A stretch of DNA of 59,175 bases from an uncultured bacterium (GTDB taxonomy: Bacteria; Bipolaricaulota; Bipolaricaulia; UBA7950; UBA9294). Shown one piece after another: positions 1 through 8,988 of the stretch. The stretch spans positions 1 to 59,175 of the forward strand of contig CAIOGO010000022.1 in NCBI GenBank assembly GCA_903857865.1. The letters are read 5' to 3'. A program made the translations under genes and the position numbers. Under the pieces are notes generated by a model that was not told where the DNA came from, searched no databases, and was given only the letters and a program-made list of their open reading frames with translations. Position 1 is the stretch's first letter; each line of letters begins with the position of its first letter.

Positions 1-98
1 ACTTCCAGCGACCCCATCAGGGCTACCGCACCAAAGGGCGCACCCCGGCGGAGGTCTTCTGGGGTGCGATCAGTCACGAAGTCCGTCAGGAGGCCTGA
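1..98 (+). CDS. IS transposase, C-terminal end (partial)
   Basis: The window opens inside a reading frame (codons from base 3) ending at a TGA at 96-98. The last 31 residues include FQRPHQGYRTKGRTPAEVF, the typical C-terminal tail of rve/DDE integrase-type transposases of the IS481/IS3 kind, in which an RPHQ-like motif precedes a short 'TPAE' segment. The catalytic DDE residues would lie upstream, outside the window. The inverted-repeat-like end just downstream supports an insertion sequence whose right end is here. Family (IS481 versus IS3) is inferred from the tail only. Confidence 0.7.
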   Translation, partial: FQRPHQGYRTKGRTPAEVFWGAISHEVRQEA

Positions 99-100
99 AG

Positions 101-126
101 TGTTAACACCATTCCGAAACTGGACA
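101..126. repeat. Putative right terminal inverted repeat of the IS
   Basis: Two bases after the transposase stop is a sequence that reads, on the minus strand, TGTCCAGTTTCGGAATGGTG followed by TTAACA. IS481-type elements usually begin with TGT and carry such a repeat right next to the transposase stop. The left copy is outside the window, so the repeat cannot be confirmed here. Bases 127-313 hold nothing recognisable. Confidence 0.45.
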
Positions 127-313
127 CTCTAGATGCGTATCCGGTTCGTCTGCTGCGTCCGATTCCTAGAGACTCGCGTCGCTCCGATCTGCCCGTCGTC
201 TTCGTCCTCTGTCCGGGCCGGGGAAGACTAACGTCAAGGGGCGAAGGCGTTCAGGCGACGTGGCCTTCCCTCGGTTGCCGGTGACGCACTCAGTCGTATA
301 GGATCGCCTGCAC

Positions 314-3112
314 ATGGTGGTGATGCTCGACGTGTCTGCCCGACGATGGGTCCTATGCCTTGCTGCCCTGTTTCTCACTGCGTGTGCGTGCATCCCCGCG
401 GGGGGAAAGGTTTCCGGCTGTTCTTCCGGTGACTGCAGACCTCGGGTTCTCTTCGACGAGGCACATGCCGAGCGGGGCACCATCTCATACGAACGGGCAA
501 TCGAAATGGACCCCGCACACGGAGCTGATTGGTACCTCTATGGGCACGTAGCGGAGATGCTCGGCACGACGTATAACCTGGTCAGAGGGGAGCAGTCGCT
601 AACCGCTTCCAGTCTGGCCGAGTTCGACGCCCTGATCATCGTCTCACCGACAACAAGATTCACGAGCGACGAAGTCGAAGCCATCTATGACTTCGTGATG
701 CACGGCGGCGGGCTCTTGATCGCGCAGGACACGAACCCCTCTCCGTCCGCGGCAGGCAATCAGCTTGCGGACTTGTTTGGTGGGCGGTTTCTTCCAGGCA
801 TCTTGCGCTCTGAGCGGGGTGACTGGGACGCCGAGAGCTTCCAGGCAGACATCTCAGCGCCAGAACATCCAATAGCCCATGGCGTTGCGACATTCCAGCT
901 CAACTGGGGCTGCGCAATCACGCCGCCGGCAGGCTGGGACGTTCTGGTGCGCAGCAAGAGCAACACATGGCTGGATGCTGATAACAGCCGCAGGCAAAAC
1001 GGGAGTGAGCCTGTTGGGCCGCTGGACGTTGCTGCCGCAGGGTACGCAGGCGCTGGGCGAGTCGTACTGATTGGTGACAACGCTTTTCAGGACACAATCA
1101 TGGAACCAAACTGGGTGCTCTTCTGCAATGCTGTCGCTTGGCTTGTCGGTGAACCCACGCAGGCGGCCAATTGGTCTCCCATAGACAACGGAAACCTCGA
1201 GCCAGTCGTGTCCTCAGCTACCTCGAGCAACTGCCTTGTGAGATTCTTCCCCGATCGTTGGGCAGTCGATCCTGGGGACACGATAGTCTGGACGATCGAG
1301 GCAACTGACGCAGCGGTCCTACCGCTGTACATCAGACCGGAGCTTGACAACGATATCCACCGAGAGCCGCTTGTCATTCTCGAGCATGCTAACATCCGGA
1401 TCGAATTCACGTACGATCACGCGAACATCTATATTCCGTATCTGGAAGTCGTCGATTCCACGGGATACGGCCAGAAGGTCTACCCGGAGAGGCTGATCAC
1501 TGTCAGGCCGGGCTTCGAGCAGCGAGCAAGCATTGGCCTTTCCCTCGCTTCAAGTGCCAGCAGCCAATCCGACCTCATCAAGGCAATTCGAGTAACCACT
1601 TGCGACTCGAGTCTGTACAAGACCCAGGACGGCCTGGAGGACATACACCAGCAGCTGGTGAGGATTGCGGGATTAGGAACAAACCTCGTGGTGTTCAATC
1701 TTGAGTGGTTCTTCGACAACGCCTCGGCAAGCATTCAGGAACCGCTCTACGGAGCGACCTGGCCGATCAGCACACTAGGGACCGTACCTCTTGACGTCCT
1801 TGTCAAGCTGGTGGATTGGAGCCACGCACTCGGTATGCGCGTGGGCCTGTGCTACTTCCTCACAGAGAAAGAGGGGTACCTCCCGGGCAAGCGGGGGCGC
1901 TACACGTACAAGCCGGAAGATGACCGTGTCTATCTTGAGTGGCAGACGGCCATACACGTCGCGTACGCCGAGATCTGCCAGCTTCTCGGTGTCGAGCTGT
2001 TCATCTTGGATGCGGAGAACGACTACTTCACGCAGAATCCTGGGGTCGTCGATCTCATCCACGAGGTACGCGAGGTCTACGGCGGCGCTCTCACCGAACA
2101 AGCGTACACAATAGACAGAGTGTGGAGCTGCCCATTTGCGCACCAGCTCGACTTTGTTGCATGGAGTGATTACTACTTCGGCTTCGCGGATCTGAGCAAT
2201 CGGGGCCTCGACATCAGCGTGTTGAAGGCCGCCTTCTTGCGCCACTACGAGGCAGACGTCCTGCCTGTTCTGCGTCATGTTGGCAGGCCCGGGATGTTCC
2301 TTGAGCTTGGCGCCAACTTCCGAGAGATCGGTGACGAGCAAGGAGAGGTGGAGTATCGGGCTTACCTAGAGGTCATTGCGCAGGTCACGTCAGGACCCTC
2401 TCCCTTGATCGGGCTGTGCTGGTGGGATTGGGCACTTCTTGGAGAGGACCACACCTACCCACACAGTCTTCGTGGCCGTGGTGCAGAACAGGTGGTTAGC
2501 GAGTTCTACAGTAACACGCTACCGAACAGTGTCAACAATGCTGCTGCTGAAGAAGTCGCCCGCAGCTGCTCGGGCAAGAAGATCCTCGCTTCTTTCGAGC
2601 AGGGTGAGAACCTGACCCTCCATACCTACAACGACGGAGGTCAGATCAAGCTCTCGTACGACTCGACCCTGGGGTACCCAGGCCGCTCGGCCCACATAAG
2701 GTTCACTCCGTACACAGCAGAGCGTCAGGTTTCTACCGCAGGGCTATACATCGTGCCCGCACGATCGGAGGACTGGACACAGCAGAGCTCAGTGTGCTTC
2801 TGGCTCCTGAATGATGCGGAGAACTGCAATTGTGTCAGCGTTCTCGAGTTTCAGGTGATCGACGCCGACGGCGACCAGTTCACCTTCCGTACGAGTGCAA
2901 GAACCTTCCTGGCCGGATGGCAGCTCATCACCGTGGATCTTGATCTCCTGTCCTTCCCTTCATGGATTCCGTCAAGCCAGCCGGGGGATGGAGTCCTTGA
3001 CCTGAGACGAGTGGCGAAGTGGGGGTTCATCCTGCAATGGGATGACGGGAGGACCCACGACGTCTGGATTGACACAGTACTGATCGGACGGGGCACTGCA
3101 GGGACACCTTGA
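314..3112 (+). CDS. Secreted lipoprotein with GATase-like, GH113-like TIM-barrel and jelly-roll domains
   Basis: A 932-residue protein. An N-terminal hydrophobic segment ends in lipobox LTAC (Cys24), so it is probably a lipoprotein. Residues about 45-270 resemble a ThuA/class-I amidotransferase-like Rossmann domain (DALIIVSP, GGGLLIAQD). A beta-rich linker follows. Residues about 400-730 look like a GH113-type glycosidase barrel: VELFILDAEND would hold the acid/base Glu, LDFVAWSDYYFG matches the 'DYIGIDAYY' strand, FLELG would hold the nucleophile Glu, and GLCWWDW the final strand. The C-terminus (from about 760) looks like a carbohydrate-binding jelly roll. Likely extracellular polysaccharide binding or cleavage; substrate unknown. 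ATG 314 follows AGGAT; ATG 323 is an alternative start. Family assignment rests on motif matching by eye. Confidence 0.65.
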   Translation: MVVMLDVSARRWVLCLAALFLTACACIPAGGKVSGCSSGDCRPRVLFDEAHAERGTISYERAIEMDPAHGADWYLYGHVAEMLGTTYNLVRGEQSLTASSLAEFDALIIVSPTTRFTSDEVEAIYDFVMHGGGLLIAQDTNPSPSAAGNQLADLFGGRFLPGILRSERGDWDAESFQADISAPEHPIAHGVATFQLNWGCAITPPAGWDVLVRSKSNTWLDADNSRRQNGSEPVGPLDVAAAGYAGAGRVVLIGDNAFQDTIMEPNWVLFCNAVAWLVGEPTQAANWSPIDNGNLEPVVSSATSSNCLVRFFPDRWAVDPGDTIVWTIEATDAAVLPLYIRPELDNDIHREPLVILEHANIRIEFTYDHANIYIPYLEVVDSTGYGQKVYPERLITVRPGFEQRASIGLSLASSASSQSDLIKAIRVTTCDSSLYKTQDGLEDIHQQLVRIAGLGTNLVVFNLEWFFDNASASIQEPLYGATWPISTLGTVPLDVLVKLVDWSHALGMRVGLCYFLTEKEGYLPGKRGRYTYKPEDDRVYLEWQTAIHVAYAEICQLLGVELFILDAENDYFTQNPGVVDLIHEVREVYGGALTEQAYTIDRVWSCPFAHQLDFVAWSDYYFGFADLSNRGLDISVLKAAFLRHYEADVLPVLRHVGRPGMFLELGANFREIGDEQGEVEYRAYLEVIAQVTSGPSPLIGLCWWDWALLGEDHTYPHSLRGRGAEQVVSEFYSNTLPNSVNNAAAEEVARSCSGKKILASFEQGENLTLHTYNDGGQIKLSYDSTLGYPGRSAHIRFTPYTAERQVSTAGLYIVPARSEDWTQQSSVCFWLLNDAENCNCVSVLEFQVIDADGDQFTFRTSARTFLAGWQLITVDLDLLSFPSWIPSSQPGDGVLDLRRVAKWGFILQWDDGRTHDVWIDTVLIGRGTAGTP

Positions 3113-3298
3113 TCCCCAAGGATCGGTAGGGTATTGGGCGGGTCCCGACCATGTTGTCGCGACGACTACACGAGTTTTCTGATCGGGCCCCCAGGCTCCA
3201 GTGCAGGCGCTCGAACTGGGACTCGCGTTTTCTGCCAGTTGGATCCGGTTGGGCTGATCGATTGTCCCAATGCGGGTCTGTCGGGGCATCGAGCGGAA

Positions 3299-3469
3299 GT
3301 TCAAGAGTAGTCCCGTAGAGGGTAAAGAGGAAGAGGGGTCATCGCGACCCCTCTTCCTCTTTGCGTTTGGATGCTCTTGAATCTCCTGAGTTCGCATCTA
3401 CCCAATCCGGCGAACTCCCTAGCTACCCGCAGGGTAGCCGGGTTCCCAAATCCCTCCTGGCGTATAGAC
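3299..3469. repeat. Structured interspersed repeat, copy A
   Basis: About 170 bp, sharing several blocks with copy B (7373-7624). Both start GTTCAAGAGTAGTCCCGTAG, share a GGATGCTCT(T/C)GAATC block and GCGAACTCCCTAGCT, and end with a CAAATCCCTCC block and GGCGTA. Outside these limits the two loci differ, which marks the ends. At 3410-3438 GCGAACTCCCTAGCT runs into hairpin GCTACCC/GGGTAGC with loop GCA. An outer stem AATCCGGC/GCCGGGTT (3404-3411 with 3437-3444) encloses it. The repeat resembles a REP/MITE-like element; its function is unknown. Confidence 0.7.
3324..3362. repeat. Perfect 17-bp inverted repeat (hairpin) inside repeat copy A
   Basis: AAAGAGGAAGAGGGGTC, a 5-base loop ATCGC, then the exact complement ending CCTCTTCCTCTTT. 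The A-rich left end and T-rich right end make it look like a bidirectional intrinsic terminator. Copy B has unrelated sequence at this position, so the hairpin is special to copy A. Confidence 0.75.
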
Positions 3470-3814
3470 AGGCCTTCCGAAGAGCCTTTGCTCGCGAGAC
3501 CCGACGGGACGGACTAGCTGCCGCAGTCCTTTCAGCAGGAATGCATCTGCCGCTTTGAGAGCCTCGATCAACGGCGTTCGAATCCCCTTGGCTCTGCCGA
3601 CCTGTTCCTCGCGTTGTCGCCCCACCTCGTACCGCGACCTAGGCGAGGCACGCGGGAGTGCTACGCCTCACCTGTGGCCCACAGTGTCGACCCGAGTGTA
3701 CCCACTGGCCTGACGCTCTCGTGACAGAATGAGTTGGCCCCTAGCCGGAGCTCGTATACCTTCCATCCCATTAGGATGAGAGGATGGCAGAGGTGTGCAT
3801 GAAGAGGTACGAAC

Positions 3815-6800
3815 ATGAGGCATGAGTTGCATCCCAAGCGCATCGGCGCTGCAGGAACTTGGAAGCTATTCCAAAGGCTGCTGCAGCGGCCCACAACAGG
3901 CATCGGGCAGCAGTTGCGGGAAGCGGCGTTGCGGTATGACGCCTTGTTCAACCACTCTTCTGACGGAGTGTTCATTCTGAGCTTAGATGGTGTTTATCTT
4001 GAAGTCAGTCCACGTGGTGCCAAGATGTTCGGTTACGAGTCTCACGAGCTAATCGGTAAACCTATCACCGCGACAGTCGATCCCGGCGAGCAATCGAGCG
4101 GCAGAAGACAAGCTGTCGGCGCTCTTGGAAGGAAAAGCGATCCCCCTTTACGAGAGAACCTTCCGCGCGAAGGATGGAACCCAAGTTCCTGTGGAGATTG
4201 ACCTCACCCTAGTACGCGACTCAAACGGAAAGCCAGCATACATCCAGAGCGTGGTGCGTGACATCTCTCACCGCAAGCGCCTGGAAGAGAAGTCGCGCCG
4301 GACTACGCGTGCACTGGGGACACTGAGTCAGGGGCACCAAATCCCGCTACGCGCAGAGGACGAGCTGGCCGAGAGAGAGGAGACGCATCGCTCCATCCTC
4401 GAGCGGGCAAGTGATGGCGTTGCGATCATTCAGGACATGACTATTCGCTACGCCAACCCGCGTCTGGCGGAGATCTGGGGTGTACTCGTCTCAGAGGTGA
4501 TTGGAGCATCGATTGCCGACCACCTCCAGCAGGACGAACTCGATCGTCTGGCAGACCAGTACAAGCGCCGGTTAGCGGGAGAGAACGTTCCGGCCCTCTA
4601 CGAGACGTCTCTGCAACGGCGCGATGGCAGCGAGATATTCGTCGAGGTAAGTGCCGGCCTGATCGCGTACGAGGGGAGGCCCGCCGATCTCATTCTCGTG
4701 CGGGACATCACGGAGCGGAGGCGTACCGAAGAGGCTGTGCGGCGAAGCGAGGAGCGGTATCGGCGCATCGTTGAGACCGCACAAGAAGGTATCTGGGTGA
4801 CCGACGCGGAGAATCGGACCACCTTCGTCAACAAGAAAATGGCGGACATGCTGGGCTGTACGGTTGACGAGATGGTAGGCGCCTCGGCGTTCACTTTCAT
4901 TGCCAAGGAGGACAGGGCAAAGGCGGCTGGGCATATTGAGCGTCGCCGTCAGGGGGTCTCAGAGCAGCTTGACTTCAGGTTTCTTCGCAAGGACGGGACG
5001 GATCTGTGGACTCTCCTCAAGTCGAGTCCCATTCAGGACGAAGACGGAAACTACGCCGGTGTGCTCAGGATGATCACTGACATCACCGAGCGCAAGCGTG
5101 CGGAGGAAACCCTGCGCGAGAGCGAGCGCCGATACGCGGCGTTGTTCGAACACCCCAACGACGGTGTCTTCATCTTCAGCCCAGACGGCGTCGAGCTTGC
5201 CGTCAACGAGCGCGGGGCCGAGATGCTCGGCTACGAGGTTCACGAGCTTGTGGGAAAGCCTCTAGTCTACGACCCGGCGGAGTACGCCGACGTCTTGCGG
5301 AAGCGAGCCGAGGTCTTCGCCGGCCGGACAATCCCACCCTACGAGCGCACGTTCCGTGCTAAGGATGGGTCGCCGGTCCTGGTCGAGGTTAACCTCACCG
5401 TGGTGCGCGACGCCGAGAAGCGTCCCCTCTACCTCCAGAGCATCGTGCGGGACATTCGCGAGCGCAAACGTACCGAGGAACGCCTCCGGGAGAGCGAGGA
5501 GCGTTTCCGACGGATCTTCGAGGAGGGCCCGCTCGGCGTGGTGACGTCCGACTCGAGCTTCCGCTTCACCCGAGCCAATTCGGCGTTCTGCAGTATGCTC
5601 GGCTACACAGAAGAGGAGCTCACTTCCCTTACGTTCCAGGAGATCACCCACCCGGCCGACGTCGGCACCGACACCGAGCAGGTAAGAAGGCTCTTCCGCG
5701 GAGAGATCCCACTCTACCGGACCGAGAAACGCTACATCCGCAAGGACAAGGCACCGCTTTGGGGAGCAGTGACCGTAACTGTGGTTCGCGACTCAGAGGG
5801 GAAGTTCCTCTACTTTCTCGCCATGATCGAGGACATCACGTCGCGGAGAGATGCGGAGGAAACGGTGCGTTCCCTCGCTCGTTTCCCAGAGGAGGACCCA
5901 AGCCCCGTACTGCGCGTCGCGGCGGACGGGAGGATCCTCTATGCGAACCGGTCAAGCGCGCGCCTGCTCGAAGCCTGGAAGGGAGGCGTAGGCAAGGCCA
6001 TTCCCGAGCGCTACCGAAACTGCGTTCGGGAAGCTCTCCAGGGAGGTATTCTCACTGATGAGGGGGAGATCGCCGGCCGCGTCCTGTTCCTGACCTTCGC
6101 TGCGATACCGGCCGAGGGATACGTCAACGTCTATGGACTCGATATCACGAAGCTTCGCGAAACGGAGAAGGCCCTTGCCGAAAGCGAAGCCGAGCACAGG
6201 GAGCTGGTGGAAAACGCCAGCGACCTGATCTACACGCATGATCTCCGCGGGAAGATCACCTCGCTCAACTCGACCGCCCAGCTGGTCACCGGCTACTCCG
6301 CGCACGAGCTTGTGGGGAAGGACATCGACCTCATCGTAGCCCCGGAGTATCGCAAGCACGCGCGGGCTATGAGTGCAGCGAAGCTTCGAAGTGAGGGCTC
6401 GACGGTCTGCGAGGTGGGGATCGTCGCCAAGGACGGACACCAAACGCCCGTTGAAGTCAGCAGTCGCCTCATCTACAAGGGTGGGAAGCCCGTCGGGGTA
6501 CAAGGGATCGCGCGCGACATCACCGAGCGCAGGGAGGCCTCTGATCGGCTGAGGAAGTCCCTGGACGGGACGATCAAAGCCGTTGCCCGGACCACGGAGA
6601 TGAGGGACCCGTACACCGCCGGGCATCAGGAGCGGGTGAGCCGATTAGGGTGCGCGATCGCGAAGAGGATGGGGCTTAGCGCGGAGACGGTGGAAGGCCT
6701 GCGCGTGGCCGGGCTCCTCCACGACGTGGGCAAGGTCTCCGTGCCTGCAGAGATCCTCAGCAAACCGACGACCCTGACGTCGATCGAGTTCAGCCTCGTG

Positions 6801-7151
6801 AAGGCGCATGCCCAGACCGGCCACGATATTCTCGCGGGGATCGACTTCCCCTGGCCGGTGGCGGAGATCGTCCTGCAGCACCACGAGCGCCTGAACGGTT
6901 CGGGCTACCCGCGGGGACTCAAGGGCGAGGCGATCTCGCTTGAGGCGAGGATCATCGCCGTGGCCGACGTCGTCGAGGCGATGGCCTCCCACCGCCCCTA
7001 TCGACCTGCTCACGGCCTGGACCAGGCCCTAGCAGAACTGGAAACGGGAGCGGGTGTGCTGTATGACTTCGAAGTCGTCAAGGCGTGCCTGGCATTGTTC
7101 CAGCAAGGCTATGAGCTTTCTCGGCCACTTCCTGAGGATAAGCAAGTCTGA
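3815..7151 (+). CDS. Multi-PAS sensor HD-GYP phosphodiesterase, disrupted by a 1-nt frameshift
   Basis: One gene read in two frames: 3815-about 4100, then continuing to 7151. The first frame carries the N-terminal half of a PAS domain (FNHSSDGVFILSLDG to VDPGEQSS). The second carries its end (LYERTFRAKDG) and six more PAS/PAC units, then HD-GYP. Removing one base near 4100 makes the first PAS align without gaps to the fourth, with exactly 18 residues between DP and the IP(L/P)YERTF motif. The C-terminal 170 residues hold HDVGK and HHERLNGSGYPRGL, the metal-binding and GYP motifs of c-di-GMP phosphodiesterases. No membrane segment is seen, so it is probably a cytoplasmic sensor. ATG 3815 follows GAAGAGG. 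The frameshift is either an inactivating mutation or a sequence error; a TTG restart at 4125 would give 1008 residues. Confidence 0.8.
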
Positions 7152-7748
7152 GAGGTCGTCGCTTGTCTCAGGGCGCTTTTTCTCAAGCTCTTGCCTACGC
7201 GGCAACGGCCTGCGTCTAGTGCCAGATCGAGGTGGAAGGGGTTGGGATACCAGAGACAAGGTGCCGCCTAAAGGAGGTAGACGCCCCGCTGCGTGGCGAG
7301 AAGCGCGCGTTTGACCCACTTCTTCGGCGACGGCCAGAAGCTTGCGGAACTCCTCCACACGACCGCCGCCGAGTTCAAGAGTAGTCCCGTAGAGGGTAAT
7401 CGCGGAGCCGCCGCCATATCAACAAGGAGTTCGCATCTCGCGGCCAGCGAACTCCCTAGCTCCTCGAAGAGGAGCCACCTGGCCGCGATTCCGTGATTGC
7501 GGCTGGATGCTCTCGAATCCCCGGAGTCCACGACGAACAAGCCGTGCGAACTCCCTAGCTGTCCGAAGGACAGCCGTTGCCCCGCAGGGTGGCCGGGGTT
7601 CACAAATCCCTCCGGGCGTACAGCCCGATACGGGGCCAAATGCCGCAAGTGAAGATCTGAACATTCCTCTTGGATTGTCAGGTCACCGCTTGGCTTGCTC
7701 GCGATTGGAGCCGTCTCGATCGCCCTCTGCGCCAGACAGCCGAGCCAT
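7152..7748. other. Intergenic stretch carrying repeat copy B and a RAYT-end half-site
   Basis: No gene supported. Bases 7373-7624 are repeat copy B. At 7648-7660 AGTGAAGATCTGA matches the end of the RAYT unit (8942-9865). Bases 7152-7372 and 7661-7748 show nothing recognisable. Confidence 0.5.
7373..7624. repeat. Structured interspersed repeat, copy B
   Basis: Longer copy (about 250 bp) of the repeat at 3299-3469, with two hairpin units. At 7447-7475 GCGAACTCCCTAGCT leads into stem GCTCCTC/GAGGAGC. At 7546-7574 the same lead runs into GCTGTCC/GGACAGC. Both have loop GAA. An outer stem CGCGGCCAG (7439-7447) pairs with CTGGCCGCG (7479-7487). Stem sequences differ from copy A but pairing is kept, so the structure appears selected or copied by a structure-dependent mechanism. 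Confidence 0.7.
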
Positions 7749-8594
7749 CTAGAGCCACTTGGCGACGTCGTCCGCGGTCAGGTCGTCCGGCTTCCCTGAG
7801 AAGCGGATGACGCCGCTACGATCGACGAGGAAAGCGTGCGGCGTCCCCTTCACGCCATAGGCGGTCCGGGTGGGTCGCGCGTTGTCGTATTCGTGGACCA
7901 CAATGAAGGCGTCGTATTCACTTCCGGAGAAGAACTCCTTCGGACCCGACGGATCCCGATCGAGAACCACGATGATGATGACCAGGCCAGAGGTCCCGTA
8001 TTGGGCCTCGACCTCCTTGAGGTGGGGCAGCGATGCGACGCAGGGTGAGCAGGTCTGGAACCAAAACTCAATCACGACGATCTGCCCGAGGTATGCCGAC
8101 AGCTTCACCGCGTCGCCATCGAGCGATGACAGGGCGAACTCCGGGGCGCGGTTGCCCACCTCGTTTCCGACTGGGGTGGAGCTCGGAGCCGGGGTCTGCA
8201 GATAGGATTCGGCCTCTTCCCGGTCCGTCTCGCCTCGAGGCACAAGGTCGTTCAGATCGATCGTCCGAGACGTCGTGTCAGACGCGCTGCGATCGTCGGT
8301 CACCAAGAGCGTCGCGGCGAACTCGCCGATCCATGAGTAGGTGTGTACGACCTGGGGGCCTGAGCCGATCGTGCCGTCACCGAACGCCCACTCATACGCA
8401 ATGATCGTCCCGTCCGGATCTTCGGAGGCTGTGCCGTCAAAGAAGACGATGGTTGGATCGCTTCTGTCGACGACGTACGCGCGAAACGCGGCGACCGGCT
8501 TCGCGTTGTCGACCGATTGGCTCGCCCCCGGCCCCACCAGCCCGATGACCAGCCCCGGTAGTAGGAGAGTGATACTCCATCTTTGCTTCGTCAT
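7749..8594 (-). CDS. Secreted TlpA-like thiol:disulfide oxidoreductase with PKD domain
   Basis: 281 residues from ATG 8594. An N-terminal signal (SITLLLPGLVIGL) is followed by a PKD domain (about 32-120; FFDGTASEDPDGT, EWAFGDG, VHTYSWIGEF), a short linker, and a TlpA/ResA thioredoxin fold (about 145-281). The redox motif is CSPC in EFWFQTCSPCVASLP, and the cis-Pro segment is GVKGTPHAFLVD. It would reduce or exchange disulfides outside the cytoplasm; the PKD domain probably mediates surface or protein contacts. The frame is open upstream to 8846, but that part is Arg/Cys-rich and lacks a signal, so the later start is preferred. It stands alone; the membrane reductant may be the CcdA-type protein at 14269. 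Confidence 0.8.
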   Translation of the reverse strand: MTKQRWSITLLLPGLVIGLVGPGASQSVDNAKPVAAFRAYVVDRSDPTIVFFDGTASEDPDGTIIAYEWAFGDGTIGSGPQVVHTYSWIGEFAATLLVTDDRSASDTTSRTIDLNDLVPRGETDREEAESYLQTPAPSSTPVGNEVGNRAPEFALSSLDGDAVKLSAYLGQIVVIEFWFQTCSPCVASLPHLKEVEAQYGTSGLVIIIVVLDRDPSGPKEFFSGSEYDAFIVVHEYDNARPTRTAYGVKGTPHAFLVDRSGVIRFSGKPDDLTADDVAKWL

Positions 8595-8821
8595 GCGATC
8601 TGCCCCACGTCTGACGACCATTCTACAAGCACGGACCATCCGCCGGCTTGGCATGGATGTGATTCCTGATCTTGGTTCGCTGTCCAACGAGCACCATGTC
8701 GTGCAACAGGCATGACAGTACCCTGCAGGCGGTGCCGGGGGAGCGTGCACTCTATGATTTGCGGAGAGAACCCTCGCGCAGTACTTTCTGCAAGCTGTAG
8801 CGATGAACGACGAGGATCGTG

Positions 8822-8941
8822 ATGGTGGCCGAAAAGAACAGCTCATCAGGAAAAGTGCTCAGCGCGCTGGTGGATGACCTCCAGGCCGGGGGGCGCTACA
8901 CCTTCGACCGGAGCGAGGCCATCAGTGCTCTTCGCAGATAT
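8822..8941 (+). pseudogene. AbiEi-like antitoxin gene, 5' fragment cut by RAYT insertion
   Basis: From ATG 8822 about 40 codons read MVAEKNSSSGKVLSALVDDL then QAGGRYTFDRSEAISAL. This resembles the N-terminal winged-helix of AbiEi-type antitoxins and similar regulators (R.T.F.R.EA...AL, the DNA-binding helix). The frame stops making sense exactly at the left end of the RAYT unit (8942). No continuation or AbiEii toxin is evident after the right end. Read as a gene remnant interrupted by the mobile unit. The family call rests on a short stretch. Confidence 0.5.
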
Positions 8942-8959
8942 TGGGGTCAGATCTTCACT
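8942..8959. repeat. Left end of the RAYT unit
   Basis: TGGGGTCAGATCTTCACT; perfect inverted partner at 9848-9865. Confidence 0.8.
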
Positions 8960-8988
8960 TATCGCGTAGAATCGGGTAGACTCCTCCC

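Larger units (their letters stand above)
3113..3814. other. Intergenic stretch carrying structured repeat copy A
   Basis: No convincing gene. The centre holds repeat copy A (3299-3469). The flanks 3113-3298 and 3470-3814 show no recognisable coding sequence. A purine-rich stretch, GAAGAGG, just before 3815 is the ribosome binding site of the next gene. Confidence 0.5.

Noticed and set aside
3383-3475. Integron attC site or CRISPR repeat
   Set aside because: GAGTTCGC/GCGAACTC looked attC-like, but there is no GTTRRRY/RYYYAAC pair, no cassette array and no integrase. Copies are too few and not evenly spaced for CRISPR.
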